NCBI RefSeq assembly: GCF_001870785.1 | Contig: NZ_MOLV01000005.1 | Coordinates: 124,001 to 188,000 of the forward strand | Source of the DNA: Exiguobacterium sp. KRL4 | Lineage (GTDB): Bacteria; Bacillota; Bacilli; Exiguobacteriales; Exiguobacteriaceae | DNA length: 64,000 nt | Reading direction: 5' to 3' | In this document: positions 35,549 to 43,838 of the stretch, piece after piece | How the letters are laid out: each line of letters starts with the position of its first letter | How positions within the stretch are numbered: position 1 is the first letter of the stretch | Position numbers and translations under genes: made by a program | Notes under the pieces: model-generated | What the model saw: only the letters and a program-made list of their open reading frames with translations | What the model was told of the DNA's origin: nothing | Databases searched by the model: none

Positions 35549-35580
35549 CAAAAAAAATACGCCTTTCGATCGAAAGACGT
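35549..35580 (-). terminator. terminator of the SPFH operon
   Basis: ACGTCTTTCGATCGAAAGGCGT hairpin in parts (ACG-CTTTCGAT/ATCGAAAG-CGT) followed on the minus strand by a run of eight T. The rest of 35339-35548 is AT-rich and shows no gene. Confidence 0.75.
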
Positions 35581-35589
35581 ACCCATTTC

Positions 35590-36462
35590 TTACTTTTCTT
35601 CTGTTGTTGTTTGCTGATCCGGAATCGGCAATTGAACCATGCTACCGGATCCACTGACGAGCGGTGATTTTCCGTCCCATTTCTTGACAGCTTCGTATTG
35701 GATCATCTCTTCCGTCAATGTCTTCTGCAATTCTTTTTGGGCTTTGGCGAGTCCTTGGGCTTCGATCAGTCGAGCATCTGCCGCACCCTTCGCTTCGACT
35801 CGCAGACGTTCCGCTTCTGCTTTCGCAATCGCAAGATCCGTTTTCTTTTTATCGAGTTCTTGCGAGGCTTTGACACGCGCATCGATCGCTTCCTGTGTTT
35901 TCGCGTCCGGTTTCGGTGCACCGAGTGCGACGTCCTCGATGATGAATCCGATTTTTTTGACGTCTTCCGCAAACTGTGTCTGAATGCTTGTCGAGACGTT
36001 TCCAGACTGCTCCCCGAACAATTCGAGGACCGTTACTTTTGAAATTTGTTCACGTGATGCATCGTAGAGGCGTTGTTTCAAATAACCTGCAGCGATCTCG
36101 TCAATCTCGATTGGACCAAATTTATTGAAGACTTCCGTCACTTGATCCGGTGAAACAGAAAAACTATACGTAAAGTCGACGACGATGTTTTTTCCGTCCT
36201 TTGTCGCGAGTGTCATGTTATCCAGTGCTTTCGTCTGGGTCCGGATTGGATACTCCGTGACACGCGTGATCGGTGACACGATATGCCACCCTTGTGACAG
36301 CGTCTCATCCTGGACACCGCTTGACGGTTTGTAGACGACACCGACTTGCCCCGGTTCAATCTGTTCGATGATGAACGGTGTCATCGCAAGAAGGGCGACG
36401 ACGATCACACCCGCGATGATCATCGACGGTCTGATACGTTTCTTTGGCTTGATTTCTCTCAT
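35590..36462 (-). CDS. SPFH/prohibitin-family membrane protein
   Basis: 290 residues. One N-terminal membrane segment (13-35), an SPFH (prohibitin-homology) domain from about 36 to 200 with GWHIVSPITRVTEYPIRTQTKA, and a helical coiled-coil tail (195-255) rich in Ala, Glu and Lys. Such proteins assemble in rings on the membrane, act as microdomain scaffolds and often protect or regulate proteases. ATG overlaps the stop of the upstream 34-residue gene by the ATGA motif, so translation is coupled. No NfeD gene is adjacent. Confidence 0.85.
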   Translation of the reverse strand: MREIKPKKRIRPSMIIAGVIVVALLAMTPFIIEQIEPGQVGVVYKPSSGVQDETLSQGWHIVSPITRVTEYPIRTQTKALDNMTLATKDGKNIVVDFTYSFSVSPDQVTEVFNKFGPIEIDEIAAGYLKQRLYDASREQISKVTVLELFGEQSGNVSTSIQTQFAEDVKKIGFIIEDVALGAPKPDAKTQEAIDARVKASQELDKKKTDLAIAKAEAERLRVEAKGAADARLIEAQGLAKAQKELQKTLTEEMIQYEAVKKWDGKSPLVSGSGSMVQLPIPDQQTTTEEK

Positions 36463-36563
36463 TTGGAATCCCCTTTATCGATTTTGTCTTGGATATACTT
36501 ATACAGTTCAATCGCAAGTAAGACGATGAGTGCAAACAACAGCAAGGTGAAAAGTGCTGCCAT
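36459..36563 (-). CDS. 34-residue single-pass membrane protein coupled to the SPFH gene
   Basis: Found by hand, below the usual length cut-off. MAALFTLLLFALIVLLAIEL forms a membrane helix, followed by a charged tail (YKYIQDKIDKGDSK). A strong AGGAGG site sits 5-6 bp before the ATG and the stop TGA overlaps the SPFH start as ATGA, the strongest sign that it is a real gene. It could be an assembly partner or a regulator of the SPFH ring. Family unknown to me. Confidence 0.72.
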   Translation of the reverse strand: MAALFTLLLFALIVLLAIELYKYIQDKIDKGDSK

Positions 36564-36762
36564 GACGTCCTCCTCCTTCGTAAACTTTCTATCTATTCTT
36601 ACGCCTCAGATTGGAAAATGTTTCATTTTTTAAAAAGCGAGGTTGCTAATTTGGTGAATCCGGTCTAAGATGTAAAGAACTTTGTCCTTGAAACGAGACG
36701 TATCATTTTGTGGTACACTCGTAACAGCACATCACACACTAGAAACGAGGGTTCATCTCTAT

Positions 36763-38388
36763 ATGATTACAGTACAAAACGTCGGTCTCCGCTTTGCGGA
36801 CCGCAAATTATTCGAAGACGTCAACATCAAGTTCACACCAGGTAATTGTTACGGTCTCATCGGCGCAAACGGTGCCGGTAAATCAACGTTCCTTAAAATT
36901 CTTGCAGGCGATATCGAAGCGCAACAAGGAGACGTCATCATCACACCGGGCGAACGTCTTGGTGTCCTTCGTCAGAACCATTATGAATATGAAGAGTTCC
37001 AAGTCATCGAAACGGTCATGATGGGACATAAACGTCTATATGAAGTCATGAAAGAAAAAGATGCGATTTATATGAAAGAAAACTTCTCGGACGAAGACGG
37101 CATGCGTGCCGCTGAGCTCGAAGGTGAGTTCGCAGAAATGAACGGATGGGAAGCAGAGTCGGAAGCGGCGATGCTCTTACAAGGTCTTGGAATCAAAGAA
37201 AACTTGCACACAAAAACGATGGCCGAATTAACCGGTGGCGAGAAAGTCAAAGTCTTGCTTGCCCAAGCCTTATTCGGTAAACCGGACATCCTGTTACTCG
37301 ATGAGCCTACCAACGGTCTTGATTTGAAAGCCGTCAAATGGCTCGAAGAATTCTTGATTGGTTTTGAGAACACGGTCATCGTCATTTCCCATGATCGTCA
37401 CTTCCTCAACAACGTGTGTACGCACATGGCCGATCTCGACTACGGAAAAATCCAACTCTATATCGGAAACTATGATTTCTGGTACGAGTCAAGTCAGCTC
37501 GCTTCACGTATGGCAGGCGACCAAAACAAGAAAAAAGAAGAAAAAATCAAAGAACTTCAAGCCTTCATCGCCCGTTTCAGCTCGAACGCCTCAAAAGCGA
37601 AACAAGCGACATCACGGAAGAAGTTGCTCGATAAGATCACACTCGATGATATCCGTCCATCGTCACGCCGTTATCCGTTCGTCGGTTTTACGCCGGAACG
37701 TGAAATCGGAAATGATCTGTTGATCGTCGATGGTATCTCGAAGACGATCGATGGTGTCAAAGTCCTCGACAATGTCCGTTTCTCATTAAACAAAACAGAT
37801 AAAGTCGTCTTTATCAGCCAAAATGACATTGCGATCACGACACTCTTTAAAATCCTCATGGGTGAAGTCGAAGCAGACAGCGGCACATTCAAATGGGGCG
37901 TCACGACGTCACAATCGTATCTGCCAAAAGATAACTCTGCTTTCTTCGAAGGCTCGGACAAAACGATTCTCGACTGGTTACGCCAGTATTCGCCAGCCGA
38001 TGAGAGCGACACGTTCCTTCGTGGTTTCCTCGGTCGGATGCTCTTCTCAGGCGAAGAAGTCATGAAAAAAGCCTCTGTTTTATCCGGGGGAGAGAAAGTC
38101 CGTTGTATGTTATCAAAAGCGATGCTCAGCGGCTCAAATGTTCTTGTTCTCGACGATCCGACGAATCACTTGGATCTTGAATCGATCACAGCACTCAACG
38201 ATGGCTTGATCGCTTATAAAGGCGCGATGCTGTTCAGCTCGCATGACCATCAGTTCGTTGAAACGATTGCAAACCGGATCATCGAATTGACACCAAACGG
38301 TATCGTCGACAAAGAAACGACGTATGATGAATACCTCAACAACGACTCTGTCCAACAACAATTAACAACGTTGTACGCGACGAACTAA
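36763..38388 (+). CDS. ABC-F family ATPase (YkpA/YbiT type)
   Basis: 541 residues, two ABC ATPase domains in one chain without membrane segments: Walker A GANGAGKST (about 34), signature LTGGEKVKV, LLLDEPTNGLD; second half with a degenerate P-loop (FISQNDIAITTLF), signature LSGGEKVRC and VLDDPTNHLD. The inter-domain ABC-F linker is around 245-290. ABC-F proteins act on ribosomes; YkpA-type members are housekeeping factors, some relatives give antibiotic resistance. ATG 36763 is preceded by GAGGG. The second ATP site looks inactive, which is typical in this branch. Confidence 0.85.
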   Translation: MITVQNVGLRFADRKLFEDVNIKFTPGNCYGLIGANGAGKSTFLKILAGDIEAQQGDVIITPGERLGVLRQNHYEYEEFQVIETVMMGHKRLYEVMKEKDAIYMKENFSDEDGMRAAELEGEFAEMNGWEAESEAAMLLQGLGIKENLHTKTMAELTGGEKVKVLLAQALFGKPDILLLDEPTNGLDLKAVKWLEEFLIGFENTVIVISHDRHFLNNVCTHMADLDYGKIQLYIGNYDFWYESSQLASRMAGDQNKKKEEKIKELQAFIARFSSNASKAKQATSRKKLLDKITLDDIRPSSRRYPFVGFTPEREIGNDLLIVDGISKTIDGVKVLDNVRFSLNKTDKVVFISQNDIAITTLFKILMGEVEADSGTFKWGVTTSQSYLPKDNSAFFEGSDKTILDWLRQYSPADESDTFLRGFLGRMLFSGEEVMKKASVLSGGEKVRCMLSKAMLSGSNVLVLDDPTNHLDLESITALNDGLIAYKGAMLFSSHDHQFVETIANRIIELTPNGIVDKETTYDEYLNNDSVQQQLTTLYATN

Positions 38389-38395
38389 GCACCGG

Positions 38396-38430
38396 AGAGA
38401 CCTGTCCTAGCGGATTGGGTCTCTTTTTTT
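38396..38430 (+). terminator. terminator of the ABC-F gene
   Basis: AGAGACC / GGTCTCT stem around a 15-nt loop and a seven-T run. Confidence 0.75.
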
Positions 38431-38475
38431 GTAAACTGAAGGTATCATCCATTACGACTGGAGGAGGACACTGAT

Positions 38476-38862
38476 TTGAAAAAACGTCATCGTGCCTGTG
38501 GAGTCTTGATTGAGAACGGTCGGATTCTGATGGTCCGGCTTGAGACGAACGACCGAAGTTTCTGGACGTTACCCGGTGGAGGACTCGAAGCCAATGAAAC
38601 CTTCGAACACGCCGTCATTCGGGAGTTCCAAGAAGAAGTGAATCTCGCCATCCGCATCATCAAACCTCTTTACTCAGAGACTAACTCAAGAGGACAAGAA
38701 ATCTGCTTTCTAGTCAGACAAATCGATTCATCCGAACCGGTTTTAGGGTATGATCCAGAGCGCACGGAGGTAGACCAAGTTCTGACCGAAGTGAAGTGGA
38801 GTCCACTTTCGGAGATGAACGCCGATCGACAAGTCGCAAAATTTTTAACTGCTTTAGGATAA
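38476..38862 (+). CDS. NUDIX hydrolase
   Basis: 128 residues with a full Nudix box GGGLEANETFEHAVIREFQEEV. The N-terminus RHRACGVLIENGRILMVR is of the ADP-ribose/general NUDIX kind rather than MutT; substrate unknown. The start is TTG (38476), 8 bp from GGAGGAGG. Alone, between the ABC-F gene and a convergent SRPBCC gene. Confidence 0.8.
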   Translation: MKKRHRACGVLIENGRILMVRLETNDRSFWTLPGGGLEANETFEHAVIREFQEEVNLAIRIIKPLYSETNSRGQEICFLVRQIDSSEPVLGYDPERTEVDQVLTEVKWSPLSEMNADRQVAKFLTALG

Positions 38863-38889
38863 GACCTCCTCTTTTTTTGAATCAAAACG

Positions 38890-38922
38890 AAAGGCATCTG
38901 CTCCAGTCGAGTAGATGCCTTT
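38890..38922. terminator. terminator between convergent NUDIX and SRPBCC genes
   Basis: AAAGGCATCTGCTC / GAGTAGATGCCTTT hairpin, one mismatch, loop CAGTC. Confidence 0.75.
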
Positions 38923-38927
38923 GTCGA

Positions 38928-39386
38928 TTATGCACGCAGGTGACTCGCCTCTTCTTCCACACGACGGAGTAACCCTTGCACGATTTTTTCCGTCTCCCGT
39001 TCGCCTCCGAGTGACAACAGACTTCGGCCGACAAAGTTGGCGCCTTCGTTTTTTCCGGTATAAATCAGCTGACAGCTCGTTTCGTCGAGCCGTTTCAGTG
39101 TAAACGTCATCTCGAGCTGAAAGATTTTCGCAAGCGTAAAGCCAATCGTGTTTTGTTTAAAGTCCGGTTCGCTTGTATAGGCAAGATCCGTCACGATGTA
39201 CGTCTCTAACCGGTTCCCCTGCATATACGTTTGCCGGTACGTCGAACCGACGACTTCCGGTTTGCGCTCAATCACTTCGTGCTGGACGACACCCGGAATC
39301 AGGCGTTGCAGCCGATCATGATCGAATAGATGCCAAGCCTGTTCGATTGGAACGTCGAGGACTTTTTCTTCGTGCCACGTTACCAT
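38928..39386 (-). CDS. SRPBCC/START-like ligand-binding protein
   Basis: 152 residues with the beta-alpha grip fold pattern: TWHEEKVLDVPIEQAWHLF at the start and a C-terminal long helix (RETEKIVQGLLRRVEEEA). Such domains bind hydrophobic ligands or act in AHSA1/cyclase roles; no catalytic residue can be named. ATG follows AAAGGAGG. It lies downstream of the SAM-riboswitch operon, from which a hairpin at 39405-39466 separates it. Confidence 0.7.
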   Translation of the reverse strand: MVTWHEEKVLDVPIEQAWHLFDHDRLQRLIPGVVQHEVIERKPEVVGSTYRQTYMQGNRLETYIVTDLAYTSEPDFKQNTIGFTLAKIFQLEMTFTLKRLDETSCQLIYTGKNEGANFVGRSLLSLGGERETEKIVQGLLRRVEEEASHLRA

Positions 39387-39404
39387 CCCAAAACCTCCTT
39401 TTGT

Positions 39405-39466
39405 TAAAAAATACCCTGATGTGTGTAGTTCTAACTTCAGACTACGTCACATGCAGGGTATTTGGC
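39405..39466 (-). terminator. terminator of the flavin-monooxygenase/ATP-grasp operon
   Basis: Minus-strand AAATACCCTG..TGTG..GTAG paired with CTAC..CACA..CAGGGTATTT across a 12-nt loop, followed by TTTTTT. Confidence 0.8.
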
Positions 39467-39489
39467 TCATTTTAATCGGTAGAAAATAT

Positions 39490-40437
39490 TTATTTTACGG
39501 TTTGACGTTCAAGTGCAGCACCGAGGAACTTCGCGAGCTCCAACATCCCGAACTTACCGGCGGCCGCTTCCGCATCCGAGTTGTAGTTCGTGTTCGTGTT
39601 GACGTCATACGTATAGATCGTTCCATCCGCATCCTTGATGAATTCGATCCCGGCGACAGCAATCTGATTCGCTTGCAGGAAGGCTTCGTACTTTTGAATG
39701 ATTGGATCATCAAATCCGTCAACGACTTTAAATTTCATCGGTGTTTGCGGGGTTTCTTCCCCGACCGGGCAGAATAAGTCATCGATCACACAGGCATCCG
39801 CCGGGCACAGTTCAAAGCCTTCTGATGTATCGACTTGGACAGCGTAAACAAACTTCCCGCCGACGAACTCACAGCGCGTGATATACGGTTCCGGTGCCTG
39901 GATATACTCTTGAATCAGGGTGATCCCGTCGACCGGTTCATCAAACGTTGGTCCATCAAGATATGTCTCAAGTGCTTCGATCGAATGGAACAACTGGACA
40001 CCAAGTCCTTTTCCGGCGCGGTTGTGTTTTGTGATGAACGAAGATACGCCGATATTTTTCGCCGCTTCGACAATCTGATCACGACCGACGGCAGCCGTCG
40101 TCTTCGGAACACGGATACCGGCTTTTCGAAGAGCCGTATATTGATTGATTTTACTGACTTCCAGTCGCAACGCACGTGTTCCGTTGAAGACGGTCCGGTC
40201 GTGTTCCTCGAGCCATGCAAGTACCCCTTCCGTCAGTTCCGGTGCGTAACGGTGACCGCGCGTATGCGAAGATGCACTCATCCGGCTGTAAAAGACACCG
40301 AACGGCGGGACTTCATCAAGCGGGACTTGTCCTTCGTCGAGATGCCACTGTTCATACGGCAACTCCAGTTCCTCGAGTCGTTTGATCAGATGATCCGTCC
40401 ATTCCTGGTTTTCGTGTAAGATATGAATTTTTGTCAT
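39490..40437 (-). CDS. ATP-grasp ligase, RimK-like
   Basis: 315 residues, ATP-grasp fold. KHNRAGKGLGVQLF is the flexible ATP-lid (glycine-rich), and late GIEFIKDADGTIYTYDVNTNTNYN holds the Glu/Asn magnesium ligands. RimK-like enzymes ligate an amino acid or a carboxylate to an amine, peptide or cofactor with ATP. Its start overlaps the stop of the upstream monooxygenase by ATGA, so both are made together under the SAM riboswitch; a sulfur-related substrate is therefore likely but unproven. The acceptor cannot be read from sequence. Confidence 0.85.
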   Translation of the reverse strand: MTKIHILHENQEWTDHLIKRLEELELPYEQWHLDEGQVPLDEVPPFGVFYSRMSASSHTRGHRYAPELTEGVLAWLEEHDRTVFNGTRALRLEVSKINQYTALRKAGIRVPKTTAAVGRDQIVEAAKNIGVSSFITKHNRAGKGLGVQLFHSIEALETYLDGPTFDEPVDGITLIQEYIQAPEPYITRCEFVGGKFVYAVQVDTSEGFELCPADACVIDDLFCPVGEETPQTPMKFKVVDGFDDPIIQKYEAFLQANQIAVAGIEFIKDADGTIYTYDVNTNTNYNSDAEAAAGKFGMLELAKFLGAALERQTVK

Positions 40438-41492
40438 TTGGTTTGACCTACCTTTCGTTTTTCTTCGACGAGCGGCATGACGTCGCGCGCGAAGCGTTCC
40501 ATTTCTTCCAGTTGCGGTGAGAACTGCAGGAGCAAAAGGCTGACTCCGACTTCTTCAAAGGCAAGAATCCGCTCGGCAATCTGTTCCGGTGTTCCAATTA
40601 AATCAGGACGGAGTCCACGGTTCGAGACCGAATAGTCATTCCGCTTCACCTGTTGTTCGAGTTGCGATTTGCTGACGAAGTCGTCGTATCCTGCGTATCC
40701 AGCACTGTCTTCTTTGACGTCCGTGATCCGTTGCCATTCTTGAACGGCCTCTTCCTCCGTATCGCGGCAGATGATATAAGCAGCCAGTCCAAAACTTTCA
40801 AGCGGCGGCTGTCCTGTTGCATGTCGACGCGCTTTCATATCCTCAATCTTGACGGCCACTTCTTCCACCGTTCCGCCGTGCATGACATAGGCATCACAAT
40901 GATTGACGATGGTTTGTTTGCCGGCTTCACTTTCCCCACCTGCGTACAACTTGATGCCCGGTCGTTGAACCGGCTTCGGATGCAGTTGTGTCTGCTCGAG
41001 CGTATAGTAGTTCCCGTCGAAGCTGTACGGTGAGGCATCTGCCCATAATCCTTTCATGATCGTGACAAACTCTTCCGTCCGCGCATACCGTTCGTCATGG
41101 GCCGTGAAGATCCCGTTGTATTGCCGCGCTTCTTCTTCCCACCAAGCAGAGACGACGTTCAGTGTAAAGCGTCCGTTGCTAAGTTGGTCGATGTTTGCTG
41201 CCATCTTCGCGGTCGTCGCCGGATTATGGAACCCGGGACGGACAGCCGTCATGATTTCCAGTCGTTCCGTCGTCGCGGCAATTGCAGCTGCCGTCGTCCA
41301 TGCTTCTAAGCTTGGTGCTTCAAGCCCTTTAATGTCATTTAAGTTCAATTCCGCAATCAGCGTCGTCGAAAACCCGATTTGCTCTGCTGTTTGCGCGACC
41401 TGTTTGGCATAGTCGAACGTCGCCGGCATCTGTTCGTCCTCGACGTTTCGTAACCACCCTCCAAAAATCGGTAACCAAAATCCATACTCCAT
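40434..41492 (-). CDS. LLM-class flavin-dependent monooxygenase (SsuD/SfnG type)
   Basis: 352 residues, bacterial-luciferase-like TIM barrel. FWLPIFGGWLRNVEDEQMP, LIAELNLNDIKG, TAVRPGFHNPA, LNVVSAWWEEEARQYN and HDERYARTEEF are strong matches to the FMNH2-dependent sulfonate/sulfone monooxygenase group, which takes sulfur from alkanesulfonates or dimethyl sulfone. The conserved barrel positions seem intact. ATG follows AAGGGGGAC. It is first gene after a SAM-I riboswitch and terminator, which fits sulfur salvage. Which substrate (sulfone or sulfonate) cannot be decided. Confidence 0.88.
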   Translation of the reverse strand: MEYGFWLPIFGGWLRNVEDEQMPATFDYAKQVAQTAEQIGFSTTLIAELNLNDIKGLEAPSLEAWTTAAAIAATTERLEIMTAVRPGFHNPATTAKMAANIDQLSNGRFTLNVVSAWWEEEARQYNGIFTAHDERYARTEEFVTIMKGLWADASPYSFDGNYYTLEQTQLHPKPVQRPGIKLYAGGESEAGKQTIVNHCDAYVMHGGTVEEVAVKIEDMKARRHATGQPPLESFGLAAYIICRDTEEEAVQEWQRITDVKEDSAGYAGYDDFVSKSQLEQQVKRNDYSVSNRGLRPDLIGTPEQIAERILAFEEVGVSLLLLQFSPQLEEMERFARDVMPLVEEKRKVGQTK

Positions 41493-41511
41493 CCGTTATG
41501 TCCCCCTTATT

Positions 41512-41547
41512 AAAAAATCGCTCTTCTCGAAAATCGAAAAGAGCGAC
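41512..41547 (-). terminator. riboswitch-controlled terminator
   Basis: TCGCTCTTTTCGA / TCGAGAAGAGCGA hairpin (minus strand) followed by six T, 19 bp before the monooxygenase gene. The left arm GCTCTT can instead pair with AAGAGC at the 3' end of the aptamer, the expected antiterminator. Confidence 0.85.
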
Positions 41548-41563
41548 GGATTAATCATGTCTG

Positions 41564-41670
41564 CTCTTATCTGTAAAGGGATTGCCCCCTTTAGGAAGTA
41601 GCACCTTCCGCTCATGATGCGGGGTTGCTGAAGTGTCTTCGGGCCATTCCCTCGACTTCTCTTGATAAGA
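41564..41670 (-). ncRNA. SAM-I (S-box) riboswitch aptamer
   Basis: Minus strand. P1 arms TCTTATC (5') and GATAAGA (3') close the domain; inside are AGAGAAGTCGAGGGA, ATGGCCCGAAGA, CAGCAACC and GGAAGGTGCTACTTCC, in the order and spacing of the S-box consensus. With bound S-adenosylmethionine, P1 forms and the downstream terminator ends transcription; without it, read-through occurs. It therefore ties the operon to sulfur (SAM/methionine) status. Length about 107 nt, usual for the class. Confidence 0.95.
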
Positions 41671-41679
41671 ATTATTGGA

Positions 41680-41707
41680 ATTATCGTACACTTTTTAGCA
41701 GAGTAAA
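41680..41707 (-). promoter_or_regulatory. promoter of the SAM-riboswitch operon
   Basis: -35 TTTACT (41707-41702), 16-bp spacer, -10 GATAAT (41685-41680), about 10 bp upstream of the aptamer. Reasonable but not strong. Confidence 0.5.
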
Positions 41708-41761
41708 GCAACCATTAAACCTTGTTTTCCAATCGGAATTAAAAAGAGACATTTAAAAAAG

Positions 41762-41785
41762 GACGAGAGCTGAGCTCTCATCCTC
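41762..41785 (-). terminator. terminator of the DUF975 gene
   Basis: Hairpin around ATGAGAG-CTCAG-CTCTCGT on the minus strand, then CCTTTTTT. Short but well placed. Confidence 0.6.
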
Positions 41786-41791
41786 CTCGTC

Positions 41792-42430
41792 TTAATATGG
41801 GGCAACAAACGTCGATTCTTCGACAGGGGCTTCTTCACCGCGGATGCGATCATAAAATTTCGCGAGTGTGACGCTGAAGTAAGGAATAATCCATAAGAAC
41901 CCGATTCCGATTGTAATCACGCCAAGTAAAAACCAACCGATGAATGACAAAATCAATAGGAATGCTTCCATTTTGTGTCCATCCATCATTTGGCGTGAGC
42001 GCGTAATTGCATCCATAATGCCAATTGACGGCTCATCACGTAAAATATAGAACGTTAACATATACGAAAACGACTTGATTATTCCAGGAACGATTAACAA
42101 CATAAACCATAAAACTAACAAAAGTGAGCGAACAATGGTTAGACCGATTACTTTTAAGAACATTTTGTATGGTTCAAATAAATCAGTCACTTTTGTTTGT
42201 TCTTGGCGTGCGATAGACATTGTAATCCATGTCCAACCAACTGAAAGTGGTAATGCGACAATCATTAAGATAAAAGCAACCCCATCACCAGCAGTAAAGG
42301 AATCATTCGTATCAGATGCAAAACTTCCTGGAATGCTTTGAAGTACAGAAAACAGTACAAACATGAGAATGGTAAATCCCCAACGACCGCTCAGTGCTTC
42401 CTTCGCTGATTTTTTTAATTGTGCTGACAT
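41792..42430 (-). CDS. DUF975 integral membrane protein
   Basis: 212 residues, five or six hydrophobic segments. A short cytoplasmic start (MSAQLKKSAKEALSGRWG) leads into the first helix; this beginning and the later FYILRDEPSIGIMDAITRSRQMMDGHK loop are the DUF975 hallmark. Function unknown, possibly lipid- or stress-related. Start at 42430 follows AGGAGG; a start 18 bp upstream lacks spacing. Alone on its transcript. Confidence 0.8.
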   Translation of the reverse strand: MSAQLKKSAKEALSGRWGFTILMFVLFSVLQSIPGSFASDTNDSFTAGDGVAFILMIVALPLSVGWTWITMSIARQEQTKVTDLFEPYKMFLKVIGLTIVRSLLLVLWFMLLIVPGIIKSFSYMLTFYILRDEPSIGIMDAITRSRQMMDGHKMEAFLLILSFIGWFLLGVITIGIGFLWIIPYFSVTLAKFYDRIRGEEAPVEESTFVAPY

Positions 42431-42500
42431 GAATAAGATCCTCCTCAAAATAAGTTCTACTCTTATTTACGGTTTATCCGGCGAGGAGTTTCAGTTTTTT

Positions 42501-43754
42501 TCAGGATTTCCCTGTTTTTAGCTTGTGCAGGCGGGCTTTCTCAAGCTGACGCTGACAGGCCGTATAAAGTGAACGGCGACCGTCGAGTCGTTCCATCGCA
42601 AATGGGATGGCATGTTTTTTCGCTTGCGCAATGACATGTGCTGACGCAGCATGCGAGACACGACTCGTGATGACATCGGTCTTTTTAGCCAGGCTGGCGA
42701 TTTTTTTAGCCGACTGGGCGTCTCCCGCTAAATGAATGAGCTCGATTCCGGTCTCGGCGAAAAATGTCCGGTAGACCGGTGCCTGCTGTTCGTTTCCGAC
42801 GATGACAAGCCGCATTCCTTTAAACGATGCAAACTCAAGCGGCTCCTTGTCGACATAATCGATTGGTTGTCCCGGCAGCGATGTCGTGACGAGCGGCGTC
42901 ATCGGTTGTTGTTTCTTTTCCCGAATCCGGCGTGGTTGCCGGACCTTTTTTACGTTCGGTTTTCGCTTCATCTGCTTGGCATATCGTCCGGTCGATTTTT
43001 TTGATGCGGGTGTCACGGTCATTTCTGCCGTCGCGTCTGCTGGTTTCGTTTCTGTTGACGGATCGAACGGTTGAACGATCGGCTCTTCATATTGAAAAGC
43101 ATACTTCCAGGCAATCGTCAGTGTTTCCGGATGACCTTTCCACATGACCAAGTCGACGAGTTGCCCTTCCTTCAATTGAAAGAATCGCATGTCTTCCACC
43201 GGTGTTGCATAGTAAAACGGTTTCCCCGTCTCATCCTTCAACGGTCCTTCGACTGTCGACTCGATGATACCGTGATTCTTGACGATACATTTCTCGAAGA
43301 CGATTCGTTCCTCAAGCGTCTTCATTTGATTGGTTGCGACGACGGCGAGCACTTCCAGTGACGTCCGGCGATGGTCTTGATGGATGATCTGAACACGGAC
43401 TTCCATTCCATGCTCGAGGTTCCATTGGCGGATTTCCTTTTCCGAGATCTGGCTGTTCGGCCATTCCCGTAATGAGCCACCCTTCAGCTCACGGACAAAC
43501 GTGTACGCATATCGTTGCTCGACGGTGGATGTGTCTTCTTCCATCTGCTGACTGAGTAATGGTGCCGGTTCGTCTTTTACCGGTTCGACAGGTCCAGATT
43601 GATTCTTGCGTGGTGTGTAAAAACGCGATAGTTGGACCCATTCATCGATTCCCCGGATTTCCTCGAGCAGCAACTCCCAGTCTTCTGCCGTTTCAACAAT
43701 CTGTAATTTACTTGCGACCAAATCTTTCGCCCGCTCCATGATCTGTTGCATCAT
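42501..43754 (-). CDS. DUF2325-domain protein with long N-terminal extension
   Basis: 417 residues, no membrane segment. The C-terminal 95 residues (GMRLVIVGNEQQAPVYRTFF to CQRQLEKA) are a DUF2325 domain, a Rossmann-like module often regulatory. A basic linker (KKSTGRYAKQMKRKPNVKKV, near 255-275) is preceded by about 240 residues of beta-rich, uncharacterised protein (EVRVQIIHQDHRRTSLEVLAVVA). A nucleic-acid or signal-molecule role is possible. TTG starts upstream exist; ATG 43754 with AAAGGGG is better. Promoter not recognised. Confidence 0.6.
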   Translation of the reverse strand: MMQQIMERAKDLVASKLQIVETAEDWELLLEEIRGIDEWVQLSRFYTPRKNQSGPVEPVKDEPAPLLSQQMEEDTSTVEQRYAYTFVRELKGGSLREWPNSQISEKEIRQWNLEHGMEVRVQIIHQDHRRTSLEVLAVVATNQMKTLEERIVFEKCIVKNHGIIESTVEGPLKDETGKPFYYATPVEDMRFFQLKEGQLVDLVMWKGHPETLTIAWKYAFQYEEPIVQPFDPSTETKPADATAEMTVTPASKKSTGRYAKQMKRKPNVKKVRQPRRIREKKQQPMTPLVTTSLPGQPIDYVDKEPLEFASFKGMRLVIVGNEQQAPVYRTFFAETGIELIHLAGDAQSAKKIASLAKKTDVITSRVSHAASAHVIAQAKKHAIPFAMERLDGRRSLYTACQRQLEKARLHKLKTGKS

Positions 43755-43838
43755 TTTCAACAACCCCTTTGCTTTTTTTCAACTATAGCAAGGGAGTTTA
43801 GCAAAGGTTGGTCTAAAAATGACCTGGTATTTTTTTGT

